Notes: generated from the letters alone by a model not told the origin. DNA of 64,000 bases from Campylorhamphus procurvoides (GCA_013396655.1 WBMV01008576.1:553406-617405), one strand, 5' to 3'. Positions 12,401 through 26,689 are shown, numbered from the stretch's first letter. Made by a program: numbers and translations.

Positions 12401-14548
12401 AATCAATGCCAAATTCAATCTTATGCAAAGTCAGAAAGAGAGAGGGAAAAGAAATCTTGGCATTAACCCAGTGATTTATGCGTGGGAACATAAGGCAATA
12501 ACAAGCAGCAGTTGATCCAATTGTAATGACAGGAGTGGACCACCATGAAAAATTTGACGACTTTTCGTTGGAGCTACTTTGACAGAGGGGTTGGGAACAG
12601 GGTGATATTTTTACACATAGATAATGACTACAAGAAAAGTAGACTCGGGAACCAGGATTTCCAGAATTCCAACATCTCTCAAAAGGTCTGTATGCCATGC
12701 TCCACTGACACTGCTGGGAGGATCTCCATTGCACAGTACAATAGAGGATGAAAAATATTCCCATTCTGGAGAGAAAAGTAGAAAATAGTTATAATACACT
12801 GTCTGAAAGAAATACATGTATTTTCACTATCTAATTCTAAATAACTATGTCAAATTAAGAGCTGTATCCAGAAGTTATGTACCTTGGTGTTGATTTTGAT
12901 CTCCTGAGTCAGTTTGACTTGCCCATTGGTGCCATGAGCTGAGATACAGGGACACAGTAACACCTGAACATTCCCCAGGGAGAAAGCAGAACTGCCTGGA
13001 ATTCTGTCAGCATTAGGTATCCCACAGGGATAATGACTTCTAGGATTATCTTATACTTTGAAATATTACTATTTTTCTTAGGGCTTTTTTACTATGTAGC
13101 AAGGCCATGTTTGCATAACCATATCCCAGAAAAGCAGCCAAGACAACTTTTTAGCTACACCTACTAATTCCAATATTCAACTCAACAAAAGACACCGCTG
13201 GGTAGTGGCCTCGAAAATGTGTTCCTGCAGTTCTCTTTGCCCACTGGTACCTAAAGAGGCTCTGAATGAACTTTCTCAGAAGTTACACACAGAAAGGTCC
13301 AACTCCTTGTAGCTCTTCAAGCAGTTTTCTCCTCAGTCACAGACCTATCCTCGAATTTGATGCCTCTCAGTGGAAATTTTTTTCTCTGAATTGTCACGCC
13401 AAACAGTTGTCCGCTTTGTTAGTTTTTTTCCCAGAAAGGCACCTGTTCAATTTTAGCTACTGTTCAGCCTGTTCCACCTCAGTGGTCTGCACTACCCCTC
13501 CGAGAGCCCTGAGCTTTTCACATACTTGAGGCTGCCAGCTCTCTTATGGGCTTTTCCCCAGCAGCCAATTTTGCTCTGAAGCTCTTACAACTGAGCCAAC
13601 TTCCACTCCTTCATAAAGGGATACCCTCTTGTTATTGCAACTGAGGAGTTCCGTAAGAGGCTTTTAATATCTCCAGAGTGTTGTTGTGCACAATAAAATT
13701 TTGAATGAAGCTTTACCTAACACTTGTTCATGCAATACTCATTTATTGGGAAATTGCTTTTGTTTCTGCTGTTGACAAATCCTTTTAGGTTTATTCCTAA
13801 TAGCAGAATTACATGACCAGATTAATATAGGCCTGAATAAAATGTTATACACTCATTATGAATAGCAAGAGCATCTCCAAGCCTGAATCACTAGAATGTA
13901 CACTGCCATCTTGTGTTCTGAAGTTCTAGATAATATAAAAATGCACACTCTAGAGGTTTTTGCAAAGTAGGAGTTGGCTATATGAGTTGAATCTGCAAGG
14001 TTATCAAAAGATGTTTACTGTCATTTTCTTTTCCTATAAAATTTAAAATAGTCCTTAAAATAGCAAGTTTGACTGGTAACTGAATTCATCTGTTCTAAGG
14101 AACTATTCCTTTTAGTTAGTGATTTGTGGATAACCCAGAAACCAACCAACCAAACAAAGCTACAGAGAAAATTCTGCTACAGTCAAACCATTCTCTTTTT
14201 TTTTTCTTCTTCCAGTAATAACGTCCAATATGGACTCCAAGGTATAGCTTTATTGCAAGGCAGCCTCTGAGCTGGTGCGGAGTTGCCAGAGGAGTTGTAT
14301 ACCAAATGCTTCTCCTCTGCAAAAAGGGGGTGTGATAGAAAAGAGTGAAGACTTATTTTTTTAGCTGGAATCTCTCCCTTTGAGGCAACTGTAGACGGAG
14401 CATAAACAGATGATTGCTGAGGCTGGTTCAGCACACACCAGAGGACGGGTCACTTAGTTGCAAGAGGGCCTAAAGTGACATTTACTTGCCAAATGAGGAA
14501 AGTGAATCTAAAATCTCTGGTCCACAGTGTTTATTCAAAATTGGATTT

Positions 14549-14667
14549 AAAAAAAAAAACAAAAAAACCCCGAAAAACAAAAACCCAACAACAACAAAAA
14601 ACACAAACAAACAAAAACCAACCAAAACAAAATAAAAAAACCCCAACAAACCAAACCAAAACAACAA
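14549..14667 (+). repeat. A/C-only low-complexity tract
   Basis: Of 119 bases all but two (a G at about 14572 and a T at about 14633) are A or C, arranged as A-runs broken by C, CC and CCCC. It is probably a mutated, expanded poly(A) stretch, perhaps the tail of an old retroposed sequence. The open frame across it in each direction is a composition artefact. Confidence 0.8.
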
Positions 14668-17600
14668 TGACCAATCTTGGTGGATGAAATAAGTACTGCA
14701 TGCTCTTCCTCTAAAATAGAACAATCCTTTGTAATATGCTAATCAAAGCAGCCTTTTTGTACCTGCATACTTCCAATTGCTTTCACTGTATAACAGTATT
14801 TACTCTGTCTTCCTACAAAGTTTTTATTAATTTTAGCTTCTTTCTTTGGTTGCTTATTATTGCAAATGTATAGGACCACTCTCAAACACAGTTTGGAACA
14901 ATGGCTCTATAAAACCCCAAAGGATTTATTCCATGCAGCTGTTGTTGCCTGAAACAATCATAAGCAAGACAGGGAAAAGGATGCCAAAAATCAAATACTA
15001 AGCTTAGAGACACCGGGGGCAGGGGAGGAAATAGTAAAAGCACATCAAGGTAACAGATGCCAAGGCAGAATGGCAGAGAATATTAGCAGGGGAGAGAAGC
15101 ACACTCAGGTTCCCCTCAGGGTTAGTCATTTCCAATGACACACTTTTCTTTCTACCTGTTTGGCATTTCTTAGCTCATTTGCACAAACTTTTGTCCGTGA
15201 ACTTACAGTATTATTTGCCACCTCTGAAAGGCAAACACTTGCGGCACCCATTATTGTCTGGTGCAGGCAGGGCTTCTGTCTCCCAAGGTAATTTTTGATG
15301 CATTACGTGCATAGCATACCATGACACGGGGCTTAAGCAACCTCCCTTTCTTGTGAAATGAACAGTTAGAATGATTTGAAAAAGCTTTTGTTTCTAACAA
15401 TACTTTTATAATACTTAACTGCATTTTAAACTTGTCTTCAAAAAGCAACGTGTGTATTGTGGTCTGGTTGCATAACCTCCTGTTCAGTAAGAGGAGAACA
15501 TTAAAACTGTTTGCACAACACATTGCAGTCAATGTTTAAGTAATGCAAAAAGCTTACTCAAAAAGAGCTTTGTCATTTCAAAACCTGGAATGCTTTGCTA
15601 AGATTGTTAATGCTTTTTTATTTACTTTATCTGCCTGTCAGGTTCATGCCAGTTTTTTTTAGTTTTCTGGTGAAGAGTCATACTTCCTTAATTTGTATTC
15701 TTTGCTGTGTTATTATCCAAGAGATTTTCAGACAGAAAAAGCTAACTGGCTACAGATGAGGAATAATAAAGCATTAACTCAAATCATGCTGGAAGTTATA
15801 TAAAATAAAGCAGGAAACTGTTTTCTAGAATTTCTGTTCTGCTGAAACCTCTGATGGGGTGTACCTGTACCTCTCTGGTGACTGAATAGTGCTGGCTGTA
15901 ACAGTTGCGGCAAAAGGAGAAGAGGGAAAACAACTGCAAACAGAGCAAGTCTGGGAGGAGAACTGATGTCTTTTGTGTCGTCAGTTCCCGGAGACGTGGG
16001 CTGACGAAGCCTGTGACTGATCAGTCAAAGCCTCTCAAGCACTCCATGCTCCAGCTTTTGAGCATCTGCCAACAGTTGCCATACTGTGTTAGACTGCACA
16101 ATGTCCTAGCAATGGATGAAAGCTTGTTGTTTCCGTTCCTAGTTTGTTTTCCATTAGCTAGTACATTTTGTCATTGTGGAACCTGTACTGATGCTAGAAA
16201 CTGCCTGTCTATCAGCCTGCCCGTGCTGGTAACTACCTACCATCTAAAGTGCATGGTGGGAGACAAAACATTAGGGATAATTCTAAGCATGTGAGTTGAA
16301 CCTATCCCCTCTGGACAAGCTACTGTATGTTGCAGCACCGTGTCTGAGCCGCTGGGTTAATCCTGAATGTGAACTTTGGAGACAATAGTAGCTCAAGTTT
16401 AGACTTCCACATTCCCATCTAGGAGTACCCTCTGACAACCTAAAGTCAGGCATTAGGCAACATTGCAAACAATGGGTGCAGCTGGGTCCAGCTAAACCAG
16501 CAGTGCTTTTGGGAGCATCGAAGATCTTTCAGAGAAAGAACAGCATCAGGGAATGACAGATAGAGTTCCATTGAACAAAACTTCAAAGCATTTATTTATA
16601 TTTTCTCCTTTAGTTAAGCTCAATATTTTTAAGCATTTCTAGGGATACAAAACCTACCATTTTTGCTATTTCAGCCTTTGGCACCCCTGGTAGAAGTAAA
16701 CCAGGGGTAAACCATATCCCTAGAGCACAGCTACACTTCCCAGAGGCCCTGCATGTATTTTACTGCTTAAGGATACTTGTCTGAAGAAAGAGAAGATCCA
16801 TCATAGAGCACAGAACAACAAGGCTTGAACTTAAAGTTTCATAGGTTTTTGTTTTATGTTTTAACAAAGCTGTCTTTTCTCTAAAGTGCCCATCTGCAGA
16901 GTTATAAATGTTAGTGAGAAAGCCTTTGCTTAGGTTTATTTTCTGTTAGCAAGAACAGTCGGCCATCTGCTGGGTAAAAGGAAGGCTGTGCTCTGGTGCA
17001 TTTGGAAGCAAAGGTCACAAACAGCGCAGCCCAGTCCTTTGCCAATGACATGTTTAGGCTGTGTCAGATCAGGAAATGTCTTGTTGATCCACCCTACTTT
17101 ACTTAGCTTACCAGATCAGCTTAGATCAGAACTCAGTATTGTGCAATTTCAAAAGGCTTTCACGTAGAGGTGCTGTCTATGTAAGATTTTTGCTGTTCCC
17201 AGATGTGGTAGGTCAGATGAGATGATCTCACCAGGTCTCAGGGTACAGTTTCAGCACCTGTGTTCCAGGACTTGAGGCAGGGATGTCTGCACTAGGTGGC
17301 GACTCCAGGACCCACTGCTGGCCCTGTCTAGGTTGTGCTGGCTCTACCTGCAGGGATCTGCAGGGCTGAGGACACTGCAACAAAACTTGCCACAGAGGCA
17401 CTTATTTGAGTCAGCTCATCACAGATCAGCATTCCAGAAGTCTTGAGAGATGCTTGTGCAGCTGGGCTGCTGGCTCTGGAGTCTTGCTCCAACAAATAGT
17501 ACATTTTGAAGAGCCCTGGGAGCACATACAAGGTAAGGTGGATTTAGAAAAGAAGGGTTGACAGGGGAAAAAATAAAAAAAATGTAAATTTTTTTCTTTG

Positions 17601-18789
17601 AAATCCAACCAAAACATAACCGACTAAAGTCTCAAGTAAGACTGACAAGGCATAAGGATCAAGTCTGCCTGTTTTAACACAGCCAACAATGCCACACAAG
17701 TCAAGCCAGAGCTATGGAAGGCAGGAACACTTGGCAATTCTGAGATACAGGGGACCACCAGGAAAATAAATCAGAGGCAAATAATTTTTCCTTTTTAGTT
17801 TTTAGCAGTTTATAGAAACTGGTTAGAAGCTGCAATAAAGTATACTTAGACACTATAACAAAATTGTTTAGCAAATACTTTGCTGATATATAAATACACA
17901 CTTCAGTTGACTACAAAATAATTGCTAAAAAGCTTTTTGTAAAAGCCACTGAAGATCCAAAAGCAGTGTTTTCTGCTCTGAGATTTGGAGAGTTTGAATT
18001 ATGTACTGAGCAGTAAACAAGGAGTTTAAACATCTTACTGGAGGAATAAGACAGAAATGGTCTCTAGCCATTTAAGGAAAAATGCAAACACAGAAGAAAA
18101 ATTCAAATTAAGGTCTTAGGAACAGGCATTTTAGTTGTCTTGCTTTCCTGTGCACCACGAGTTTCACCCTCTCCATTCCAGCTGAAAGTTGATATTTTAT
18201 TAGGAGTAAGGCAGTTTTAATGCTCTTGGCCCAAGCTGCCTTGTACCAAGACGTCCAAGGTAAGCACTACCACTGCCACAGCAAGACAATTGTCCTGACA
18301 AATGTCTCAGTTTTCTAACCCTCCCTTTGCTGAATTTATTGCCATGGTTTTATTCTTCCTTTAGTCACAAGGTTGTCCTATTTTCCGTAGCTGCCCTCTT
18401 AAAACTAATGCATACATTGGCCAGGAGGGAGTGCTCTAGCAGGGGAGCCAACACTATTATCCGAGTGTAGATGTTCCAGCAAGCTTGGGAATGGTTGCCC
18501 TGAGGTTTCTCACCAAGCTGCTTTCAGCTCACAAGGGCATGAGGAATCACTCAGTACCTCTTTTTATGCCTAGCCATTAGGTATATTTACAGTAGTACTT
18601 TCTCCCTCAAAGTCTGGCACTGCTTGCTTTGCCCCCACTTTCTGTTTTACAACTGTTCCTTTGCCCCTAAACTTCCAGTGCTGCGGTACTGAGGAGCCAT
18701 GAACACAAGGACAGCTTGTTTTTTCACTTCTCAACACACAAAGAATGTTGTGTTAAAGAGAAAATAAATTCTGTTTTTCTCTCATTTGA

Positions 18790-19065
18790 AAATGCCTACC
18801 TTCTTCAGCGACATCATTGCATGTAACGGAGCAGTAAGCTGGTCCCCTATCAAACAAAGCAAGCAGCAGAGATTAATTATCTCACAAATATTTTGGAAAA
18901 TCAAGCAGTTCACCCATTTGTGCTGCTCCATTTCCCGTGTTTTCAGCTGAAAGAGCAGGCTGCTGTCTAAATTGATGGCATCCTTTTCAGCTGAGACCAG
19001 CTTAATCTCTTTTGTGTTCTTCAAAAACGGAGCTGCCTTTGTTGTCCCTTGTATGCGCCACATTT
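18790..19065 (-). other. Possible exon pair on the minus strand, function unknown
   Basis: On the minus strand an open frame of about 100 codons runs through 19084-18782. Read in that direction, TTTCAATAG precedes AGAAATGTGGC (near 19065), TTTGATAG precedes GGGACCAGC (near 18845), and GAAGAAG is followed by the donor-like GTAGGC (near 18798). The frame stays open across all of these. The peptide (including EIKLVSAEKDAINLDSSLLF) is not recognised. It may be a lncRNA exon, a decayed gene or chance. Confidence 0.2.
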
Positions 19066-19139
19066 CTCTATTGAAACAAAGCACTGGTGAACAGCATTGC
19101 CTTGACAGCGCCCGAGACTGGAGCCCCCAGGTCTGGCAA

Positions 19140-19156
19140 GGCAGCAGCAGCAGCAG
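19140..19156. repeat. Short GCA trinucleotide repeat
   Basis: Five to six tandem GCA units lie in intergenic DNA with no coding context. Confidence 0.8.
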
Positions 19157-21974
19157 CGTTTGAGGTGTCCTGCTGCTGCAAATTCCACAGGGTAAGCTGA
19201 GGCCAGTCTTTAATTGTATAGACTTAATTAAACTTGTGCAAGATGAAGATCAAATACGCAGATGAATTCAAGTCAGAAAGGAAACAACATTGAAAAAAGT
19301 TAAAATCAATAAATAACCAGTCTTTCCAAAATGACAGGGAGACTGCTAGGCTGCCTGCTAGTGACGCTCACTATTCTGTCTGGTCTAGCAGTGCTAGCTT
19401 AACTTATAGGTAATGATGCTTTTTAGTGGTTCCCACCCATGACTGTCCACTTTACCCTTCTCCGGGAGGGTTTCTCCCCCTCATCACAAAGACAGTTTAG
19501 CTGCCTGTGGAGCAGCTGCTGAACTGCTCCAGTTTATAGCCTTGCATATTCAGATAAATTGCCACTCATTTCTCTTAATATACTGTGCTGTAATTTGAAA
19601 AATGCTGAAAATCAACCCTTTTTACAAGCATTTCTGATGCTAAAACTGTGTTTTTAAAACTGCAACAGATTTGTATCTGAGCAGAAATGTTGCTTTTGCT
19701 CACACAAATATTCCGTTCTGCTGCCTTTGACTGCCCCAGCCTAAATTAGAGTTGAATCAACGTTTGTTTAGTTTCACACAATGACAGAATTAGCTACATT
19801 TGTTCAAACTTCCTTGATTCATTACCTGATCTCAGTATTCAGGCTTCAGTCTGTCTCCTGTTTTTGCTTTCTCAGAAAGGGCAAAACTGAAGAACTTAGA
19901 TCCAGTTTCAAGGAAAAGGAGAATGAGGAATAGGAGCTGCATGCTCCTGCCCCAAACAAAATGCAAATGGTATGTACTGGCATAATGATAATTGAACTGC
20001 ATGTAAACCATTATATCACTCCCTTTCTGCTGTGGCTGGCCACCAGAGCAAAAACACATGGTGGATGGTGCTTACCATCCTATGGTTAAGTTCCCTGTGC
20101 ACAGCTCTGTGACTCTGGTTGCTCTTTTGTGGACTCTGATTTCTCCTTCCTGTTTCTCCATGCCTTGAGGAACAGCAGAGGTACAAAAGAAACATGGTAC
20201 AAGACCACATCTTGTGTTCATGGCATTGGCAGTCTCCTGGTGAAGCTTTCTGTGGCACAGGCTCAAAAAAGCCACTGCTGCATGTTCAGTTTGTCTCCAT
20301 TATCTTACCATGTAATTGCTTAGGGTGTTCAATCCCCTCTTGGCACAGCCCAGGAAGAGACCATTAAATGCCTAATACCACCATGTGTTTTTGTCTACAC
20401 TCTGCCTGACTCTCATCTTTTCTCACATCTTTGCCTGTATTCTTGAATGTCTTCATTCTGAAGCATGTCTCTCAAAATTGATTGTATTAGTCACATTATA
20501 TCTCCGTTTAGGTAATACTACATGTAGCTTAGTGGATAAACTGCAAATCTGCTGCAGGACATCAGGACTGAGCTTAGTCCATTTCCCCATCAGACCTTAA
20601 ATGATAGCAATAGTCTTTAAGCTGTGTATCAAAAGACTGTGGATGTGAATTATAAAATGATATGGGTACTTGCATATATCAGAACAAATGCAGATGTCTC
20701 ATAGTTGCAGACTGCCTTCCATTTTCACAAAGCACCTGGAAATTCAGATGTTTAATAAAATTCTCTCTTATTAGTTATAAAATCTTGACTTTCCATTAGT
20801 AGCTATCTCTACAAGACAATAGGACTACTGTGTGGGAGATAATTATGGAGTAATGTAAGATGATATAAGAATTATTGTGACAGAGTTAATCTAAGCTGTA
20901 GATGTTTTGTTCTGCTTTGACACTGAGTCTTCTCAGGATCTTGAAAAACCTATCATTTTAAGGAAGGGAAAATATGTAATTTCACATGAAAAGGGGTCAA
21001 ACCAATGACACCATGAAGGGAACCCTGGAAGTAGAATCAAACACCTCAGTCAAATACAATGCATATTTAAGGTTTGTTTTGTTAATTTTAACGAGTCACA
21101 TAATTATTTGTCAGCTTTCATTTGGGAACAGTTTTTGCATGGTCTATTCAAACACTCTGCCTCTCCCCAACATGGTGTTTACACAATAACATTGCTTAAT
21201 TTTGTGCCTGATGTTGCATACCTTGGTATTCCCCAAAGCACACTTAGGGAATCCTCTTAAAATGTAATAAACACTTGTAGAAACTGTTCCTTCTCATTAA
21301 GCTCTGAGGAAGGACTTGCAATAGCTGATGTGTTTGTTAAGCTGCCTCGCTATCTGATCCAGTGTTAGCCACAACACTGAAATGTTACAGTTTTAACTGA
21401 AATATGTCAAACATTTCTGCCAGGTTATCTAATACATGTCCCTTTTCTAGCAGTAAAGAACTCTGTAATAAGGTTCAGTCAAGAACTGCACGAATACACT
21501 AGGGTTTTCTTCAACACCTTTTTCATATTTTAACTAAGCAAGTAAAAATCCAACTGACTTAAACTGAATTCAAGCACAATCATCAGTTTTCTTCACAATC
21601 TTGTATTTCTCCTCCTCCTGAGACCTTATTCTCACTCAGAAGTTGTAGAGTTCTTGTCATACCTATAATCTTCTCAAAAGGATATAAAAGGATTGAGTTT
21701 CTAAGTAAAACACAAGCAACATTCTCTTCCACAATACAGTTTATATGTCATATACCCTCAGGAGTAACAATGGTTATTAGAATCAATATGTCTAGAGACA
21801 TAAATAAGGAAAATACAGAATTAAGCAAATGCCATTATTAGGTAATTTCTTCTTTCTCCTCTAAATTCAGAGAAATTGTAGCAGATTAGGGAAATGTTAA
21901 TGTAAAAATTTTAGTACATCACACCACATGATTAGACTGGATTACTTAACAAAATACTTTAATATAATCTATTT

Positions 21975-22278
21975 TCCAGTATGGAGAGAGACTTCTTACA
22001 AGGGCATGTAGTGACAGGACAAGGAGTAATGGCCTCAAAATGAAAGAGAGTAGGTTTAGATTAAATACTAGGAAGAAATTCTTTACTGTTAGGCTGGTAA
22101 GATACTGGAACAAGTTACCCAGAGAAACTGGCTGCCCCATTCGTGGAGGTGTTCTAGGCTGGGTTGGATGGGGCTTTGAGCAACCTGATCTAGTGGAAGT
22201 GTCCCTGCCCATGGCAAGGGTTTTGGACCTAGATGATCTTTAAGGTCCCTTCCAACCCAAACCATTCTGTGATTCTAT
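21975..22278 (+). mobile_element. CR1 LINE, 3' terminal fragment, sense
   Basis: The segment shows the conserved CR1 3' end in order: GTAGTGACAGGACAAGGAGT, AATACTAGGAAGAAATTCTT, AGAAACTGGCTGCCCCAT, TTGGACCTAGATGATCTTTA, GGTCCCTTCCAACCCAAACC and the terminal TTCTGTGATTCTAT. It is severely 5'-truncated, as is usual for CR1. The open frame across it is a remnant, not a gene. Confidence 0.92.
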
Positions 22279-25200
22279 TATCTCCCCAGGGGATTGGATG
22301 TACATAGAGATCCAAGCAGGATCCTGAGTTGATCTCACATTCCATACACATTAGAGCACAGGGGACAGGAGACTGCCAGGATATAGGATTATCAGGACAA
22401 ATTCTTGAACTTAATTAGTGTTTACTACATCCAGCTTCTTCTACCTCAGTTCCCCACAGAATGTTTCTCTACTCTCTGCTGGCTACTAGAGCAATATATA
22501 TTTTGGGAAAATACAGAAGGGCATATTTTCTTTCCAACCATATGCAACTATCCAAATGAAGACAGTATCATAATTATACAAATTAAATGTCTCAAAAGGA
22601 AACTACCAACTCTATTCATAAATTCATAAATTGGACTAAGAAAGGCAATGCTCCTTCTCAAAAGGGAATTTTCAGTGTTGCAACACTTCTTGCCAGACTC
22701 TTCCACAGGAGGGTAGAAAGCTGGAATGAAAAAATGCGAATTCTAAAAGTAAAAAAAGAGAACTGAGAATAATAATGAGTTGAAGTCATCAAGACAAAAT
22801 GCAGGTATACAGGAGCTGCAACAGCCAAGAAAGTGTAGAAGCAAATAGTTTCTAGAGAAGCTCACTTGTCATGCTGGGCAGCTAAATTTCATTGTAATTG
22901 ACAGCTCTCTTAAAAAAGGGGAAGGAGAGAAAGTCTTGGGGCAGTAAAAAAGAGTGTGCCATCGATGAGCTCTTTTGGGATATGCACCTTGAAAGCCAAC
23001 TGTTTGTAAATGTCACGTTATGCTTAGTTTCACCAACCATGCCGTGAGAAGCCATATGTGGAAACTATGTTTGGTTTTACAGAATTGCCTCAATAAATAA
23101 ATAGGACAGCTTCTTCTCTTGACAGGTTTTCGACATAGGTTGCGGAAGAGTTGAAACTGGGCAGGGATATACATCTCTGTGCAGAGTTTTCTAAGAAGCT
23201 TGTATTTCTTCCCTTATTTTGATGCAGCAGGACTGTCATTACAGCAGAATGAAGGTGGTGAAATGAGTTCACTGGGAACCTGCAAAGTATGTACAGTGAT
23301 AAACATCTGCCACTTGCTACCAGTGACCAAGGATAACTGGTTTTACTACCAGAAGTAATCAGAAGAAATTAACAGAGATGCATCTCATTCTGTTTGCAAA
23401 GGCCAACCTTGAACTGACCGGTGCACAGACATATCCATGTATACACATCACAATTTAGTATTTTTCCTTCATGCAAAATGTGGTATACAGAAAAATCAGG
23501 TGTGGATTTACTAGTACATAGATAGTAACAATATATTACTAATAACTTTGCCTTGGGCCACCAATGGAAGACTTAGTGAAGTCATAGCAGTTTCTCAGAG
23601 GAGTTTATATATATTTTAAAATATATTATGGACAAGGATTTAGTACTTGATTCTCAGTGATCAGCTCTTGTTCACATACAGACTTATTTTTAAGCTCTAG
23701 CATTTCTAAGCTGTTCAGGTCATCTTACTGACTGCAAGCTGAATAGTTGATTGTCTTTTATACTTTCTAACAGGAGAGAGCTTCCGCCATGTACAAAAAC
23801 ATATGCAGTTTTTGTGTGTTTAAAGAGAGAACATGCTGGCCACTAACTTTTTCCATACAAAAAGGTGGGCTTCTAGTTGGAGATCCCTAGACAGGAGGTT
23901 TCATTCATGACCTTGCTCTACAGGCTTTTAACATCTTTTTCCTAGTTTCACTCTGATCCTTGTGTAACCTTTCAAATCCAGGCTGATCCTTGCCAATGCT
24001 GTGAGGTGCTGCAGGCTTCTCCCCAGCTCTAAGCCCTGAGGCCTGTGCCTTTCTTCTTCTATGGCACAGAGGTTTCCTACAAGCTAAGCTCATAGTGCCA
24101 TAAGCCGGTAGTGGATGGATGGATGGATGGATGCAGTGCCTTTTCCCCAGGGTCTCTGCTGACGCTAAAAAAATGGCACAATACCTAAGTAGGTCTTAGA
24201 GAAATTGGTTACTTCAGAAAAACTTCTTGGGCCATCCAAATATCAACAAAACTCCTCCCAGAGCATGAATTACTTGGTGTTGAATGACGTGTTCATGAAT
24301 GTGTGTAGGCTTTCTTTTTATTTTTTTTATCCTCTGGTGAAAAAATGACTAATCAAGAGGTTATTTCAAGGGCTTATGCCTTTCCCCCCCTTTATTGCCT
24401 CAAGAGCTTCTTCTGAGCTCATCATTCAGCTGTGAATGTCCCACACCCATCCTGTACCTAGGGCAGCCAAAACCTCACCTCTTCTGTAGGTGGTGGCTTT
24501 TTGTACAGGAGTACAGAGCAAAAAGGTGTTCTAAAAAATTAGTGTCAATCACATCTGAATAGCAGTTGAACTGGAGAAAGCAAGAACATTTGAAACACCC
24601 CTTATTCAAGTAGGTGTTTCCTCCTGTTTAAACCTTGCCACTCAGAGAAGAGTCTTGAAAAAAATAGTTTCTACTTTTCCATTTTTCTAGAAAGCAAAGG
24701 ATTCTTTATGTTAATTTTCTCATTCTCTAGGATTATGATAATGTTCTTCTGTTGCCCTCAGAAGCAGTGAGGTGAATCAAGAATTATAACTCAAAGCCAT
24801 GCTACTTGAAAGCAAAAAATGAACAAACAAACAAAAAAATCCCACAACTTTTTCTGCTATTTAGTCAGTAAAGTACTGCAGCATTGCAATTCCTGCCAGC
24901 TTCCACTAGGACTCATAACTTTCTCATGTTTCAATAAAACTTCTTCGGAATATTTCAAAATCCTTTTTACAGTTTAAGTTGAACACAGTACTCTCTCTTC
25001 TAGATGCATGTGCAGTTTCTTTTTCAGTAACTTATAAGTTGCTGTATTCCATCAATTAATTCTCCACATCTGACACCTGCATCTCAAGGGCTCTCATGCT
25101 ACATGACTTGATTCTCAACAACTTGTTGCAGAACTTCATTCAAGACAGGAATACTTATCAGGAGAGTCTTTTCTTTCCACAGGCTGTGTACAGGTTGCCC

Positions 25201-26298
25201 AAGAGCGCAGTGTTAGTCTTGAGCAGCAGCAACTTCCCTCTGTGGTCTCCCATGGGGCCACTGTGTGTAATAGCGCTCTGAGACACCTTGTTATGAAGAC
25301 CTCTCTGAAAGTTTAAAGTACTTTGGCCATCTTATTTTGTATTACACTGTAAACTGTCTTTAAAACTATATTTCTTAAATACGCCAGTGTAAAGAGTTCT
25401 GGAAATGCAGGTCTTTGATTACATGAGGAGTATCCCATTGATCTGGCGTCTCACTCATGTTTGCAGATGCACTCGGGTATGTGGGAAGGACAGCCCATGG
25501 AATAAGCTCAACAATGACTAGAATACTTCCAACTACTGAATTGTAGATCTGCTGGTATTTTTACTAACATGAGTTCTCTTTGGTGTCACAACCATATTAC
25601 TTTTAAAACTGTTTCCTAAGTTTTCTTCTCAGCACTCTTACTTATCAGATAGACTTCATATGATTAAATGAGATATAATTTTTGAAAATATGCCAGTGGT
25701 TCACTTCAGGAGAGTGAGAAACAGTGACTTCACAGTCTGACAGCACACTATGTTACTGCTGCCTTTTATGAAGATTGCCATTCTTCCAGGGATTGCATGC
25801 AGAGCACTGGTAGGAACTCAGCACTCTTACATCACAAATGAGGTGTCATTTAGCTATCCCTTTGCTTTGCATAAGACAATGGCTCTCAATGGTTTCCAAA
25901 CCATACCACCATGTCTCTACCATTCCCAGTTCAATTTCCATTCACACACATACTTTAAAACTAATTGGGAGTTTTTCTGAAAATTAAGTTGTGAGGTAGT
26001 GACAAATGTTGCTTATTAGATATTAGTTGAATTCCATTTTTTTACTGGGAACCTCTATGATTAGGATCAAATAAATGAGCAAGGGGCTTGTTACTGCTCT
26101 TTACAAGTGACTGTGACACAAAGAAACATTCTAGGAAAATCTGAAGCCCACTACAGTGGACTTAATGTTTCTTTGCCAGCATTCAGCAATATAGAAAGTT
26201 TTAGATAACTGTGTCTTAAAGTCCCCTCAGATATATCCATAACTTCAGTAAACAATGCAAATGGAAACTCAGTTGAGACCCGAGTTTGTTCCCTACAG
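22279..26298. other. Intergenic DNA, nothing recognised
   Basis: AT-rich DNA without supportable genes. A (TGGA)5 run lies at 24112-24133. Other short open frames have no splice or homology support. Confidence 0.5.
24112..24133. repeat. (TGGA)5 tetranucleotide microsatellite
   Basis: Five perfect tandem TGGA units followed by TG. Confidence 0.9.
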
Positions 26299-26689
26299 AC
26301 TGCCTCCATAGCAGCAGACAGCTAAATGTGGATATGCATGAGTTAATCCAGAAAGTTGTATACAAATTATTCACAGAGGGGAAATTTAACTCCATAACCA
26401 AACTATCAAACTGCCAGAACAGCTGTTTATGTTGCAGTAACACCAAAAACCTAACCTAAGGCTAAGATCCCATTGCAACTAGTGGAATCACTGCCCCAGG
26501 AAAATTACAGACTGTTTTCTAGTCCAAGTACACAAAGGACATAAAATCAATTAAGAATAGCAAGAATAAAAGCAAAACAAATAGTAGTAACACCTGCCTG
26601 GCTTTTATGTACTGCTTTTCATCTTTTCATCAGTAGGCCTTACAGGGTTTGGTCCTACATTGTCCCACAGTCCTTAGTGTATTTTCAGA

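Larger units (their letters stand above)
5421..21974. other. Intergenic DNA, mostly unrecognised
   Basis: About 16.5 kb without a supportable gene. Open frames here are short (the longest about 130 codons), lack family resemblance and mostly lack splice signals. Points entered separately are a TTCTAGAA inverted repeat (6462-6505), a GC-rich patch with a TATA-like motif (9180-9420), an A/C-only tract (14549-14667), a possible minus-strand exon pair (18790-19065) and a short GCA repeat (19140-19156). The rest is AT-rich DNA in which I see nothing further. Confidence 0.5.

Noticed and set aside
12369..12764. 131-codon open frame on the minus strand
   Set aside because: Cys/Ser/Ile-rich, without domain resemblance or clear splice sites; probably chance.
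14475..14724. Overlapping open frames on both strands (Lys/Gln/Thr-rich and Phe/Leu-rich)
   Set aside because: They translate the A/C-only tract and its complement.
15905..16294. 129-codon open frame on the + strand
   Set aside because: Contains no recognisable motif, and codon use looks random.
24112..24133. Tandem repeat as a CRISPR array
   Set aside because: A four-base microsatellite with no spacers.
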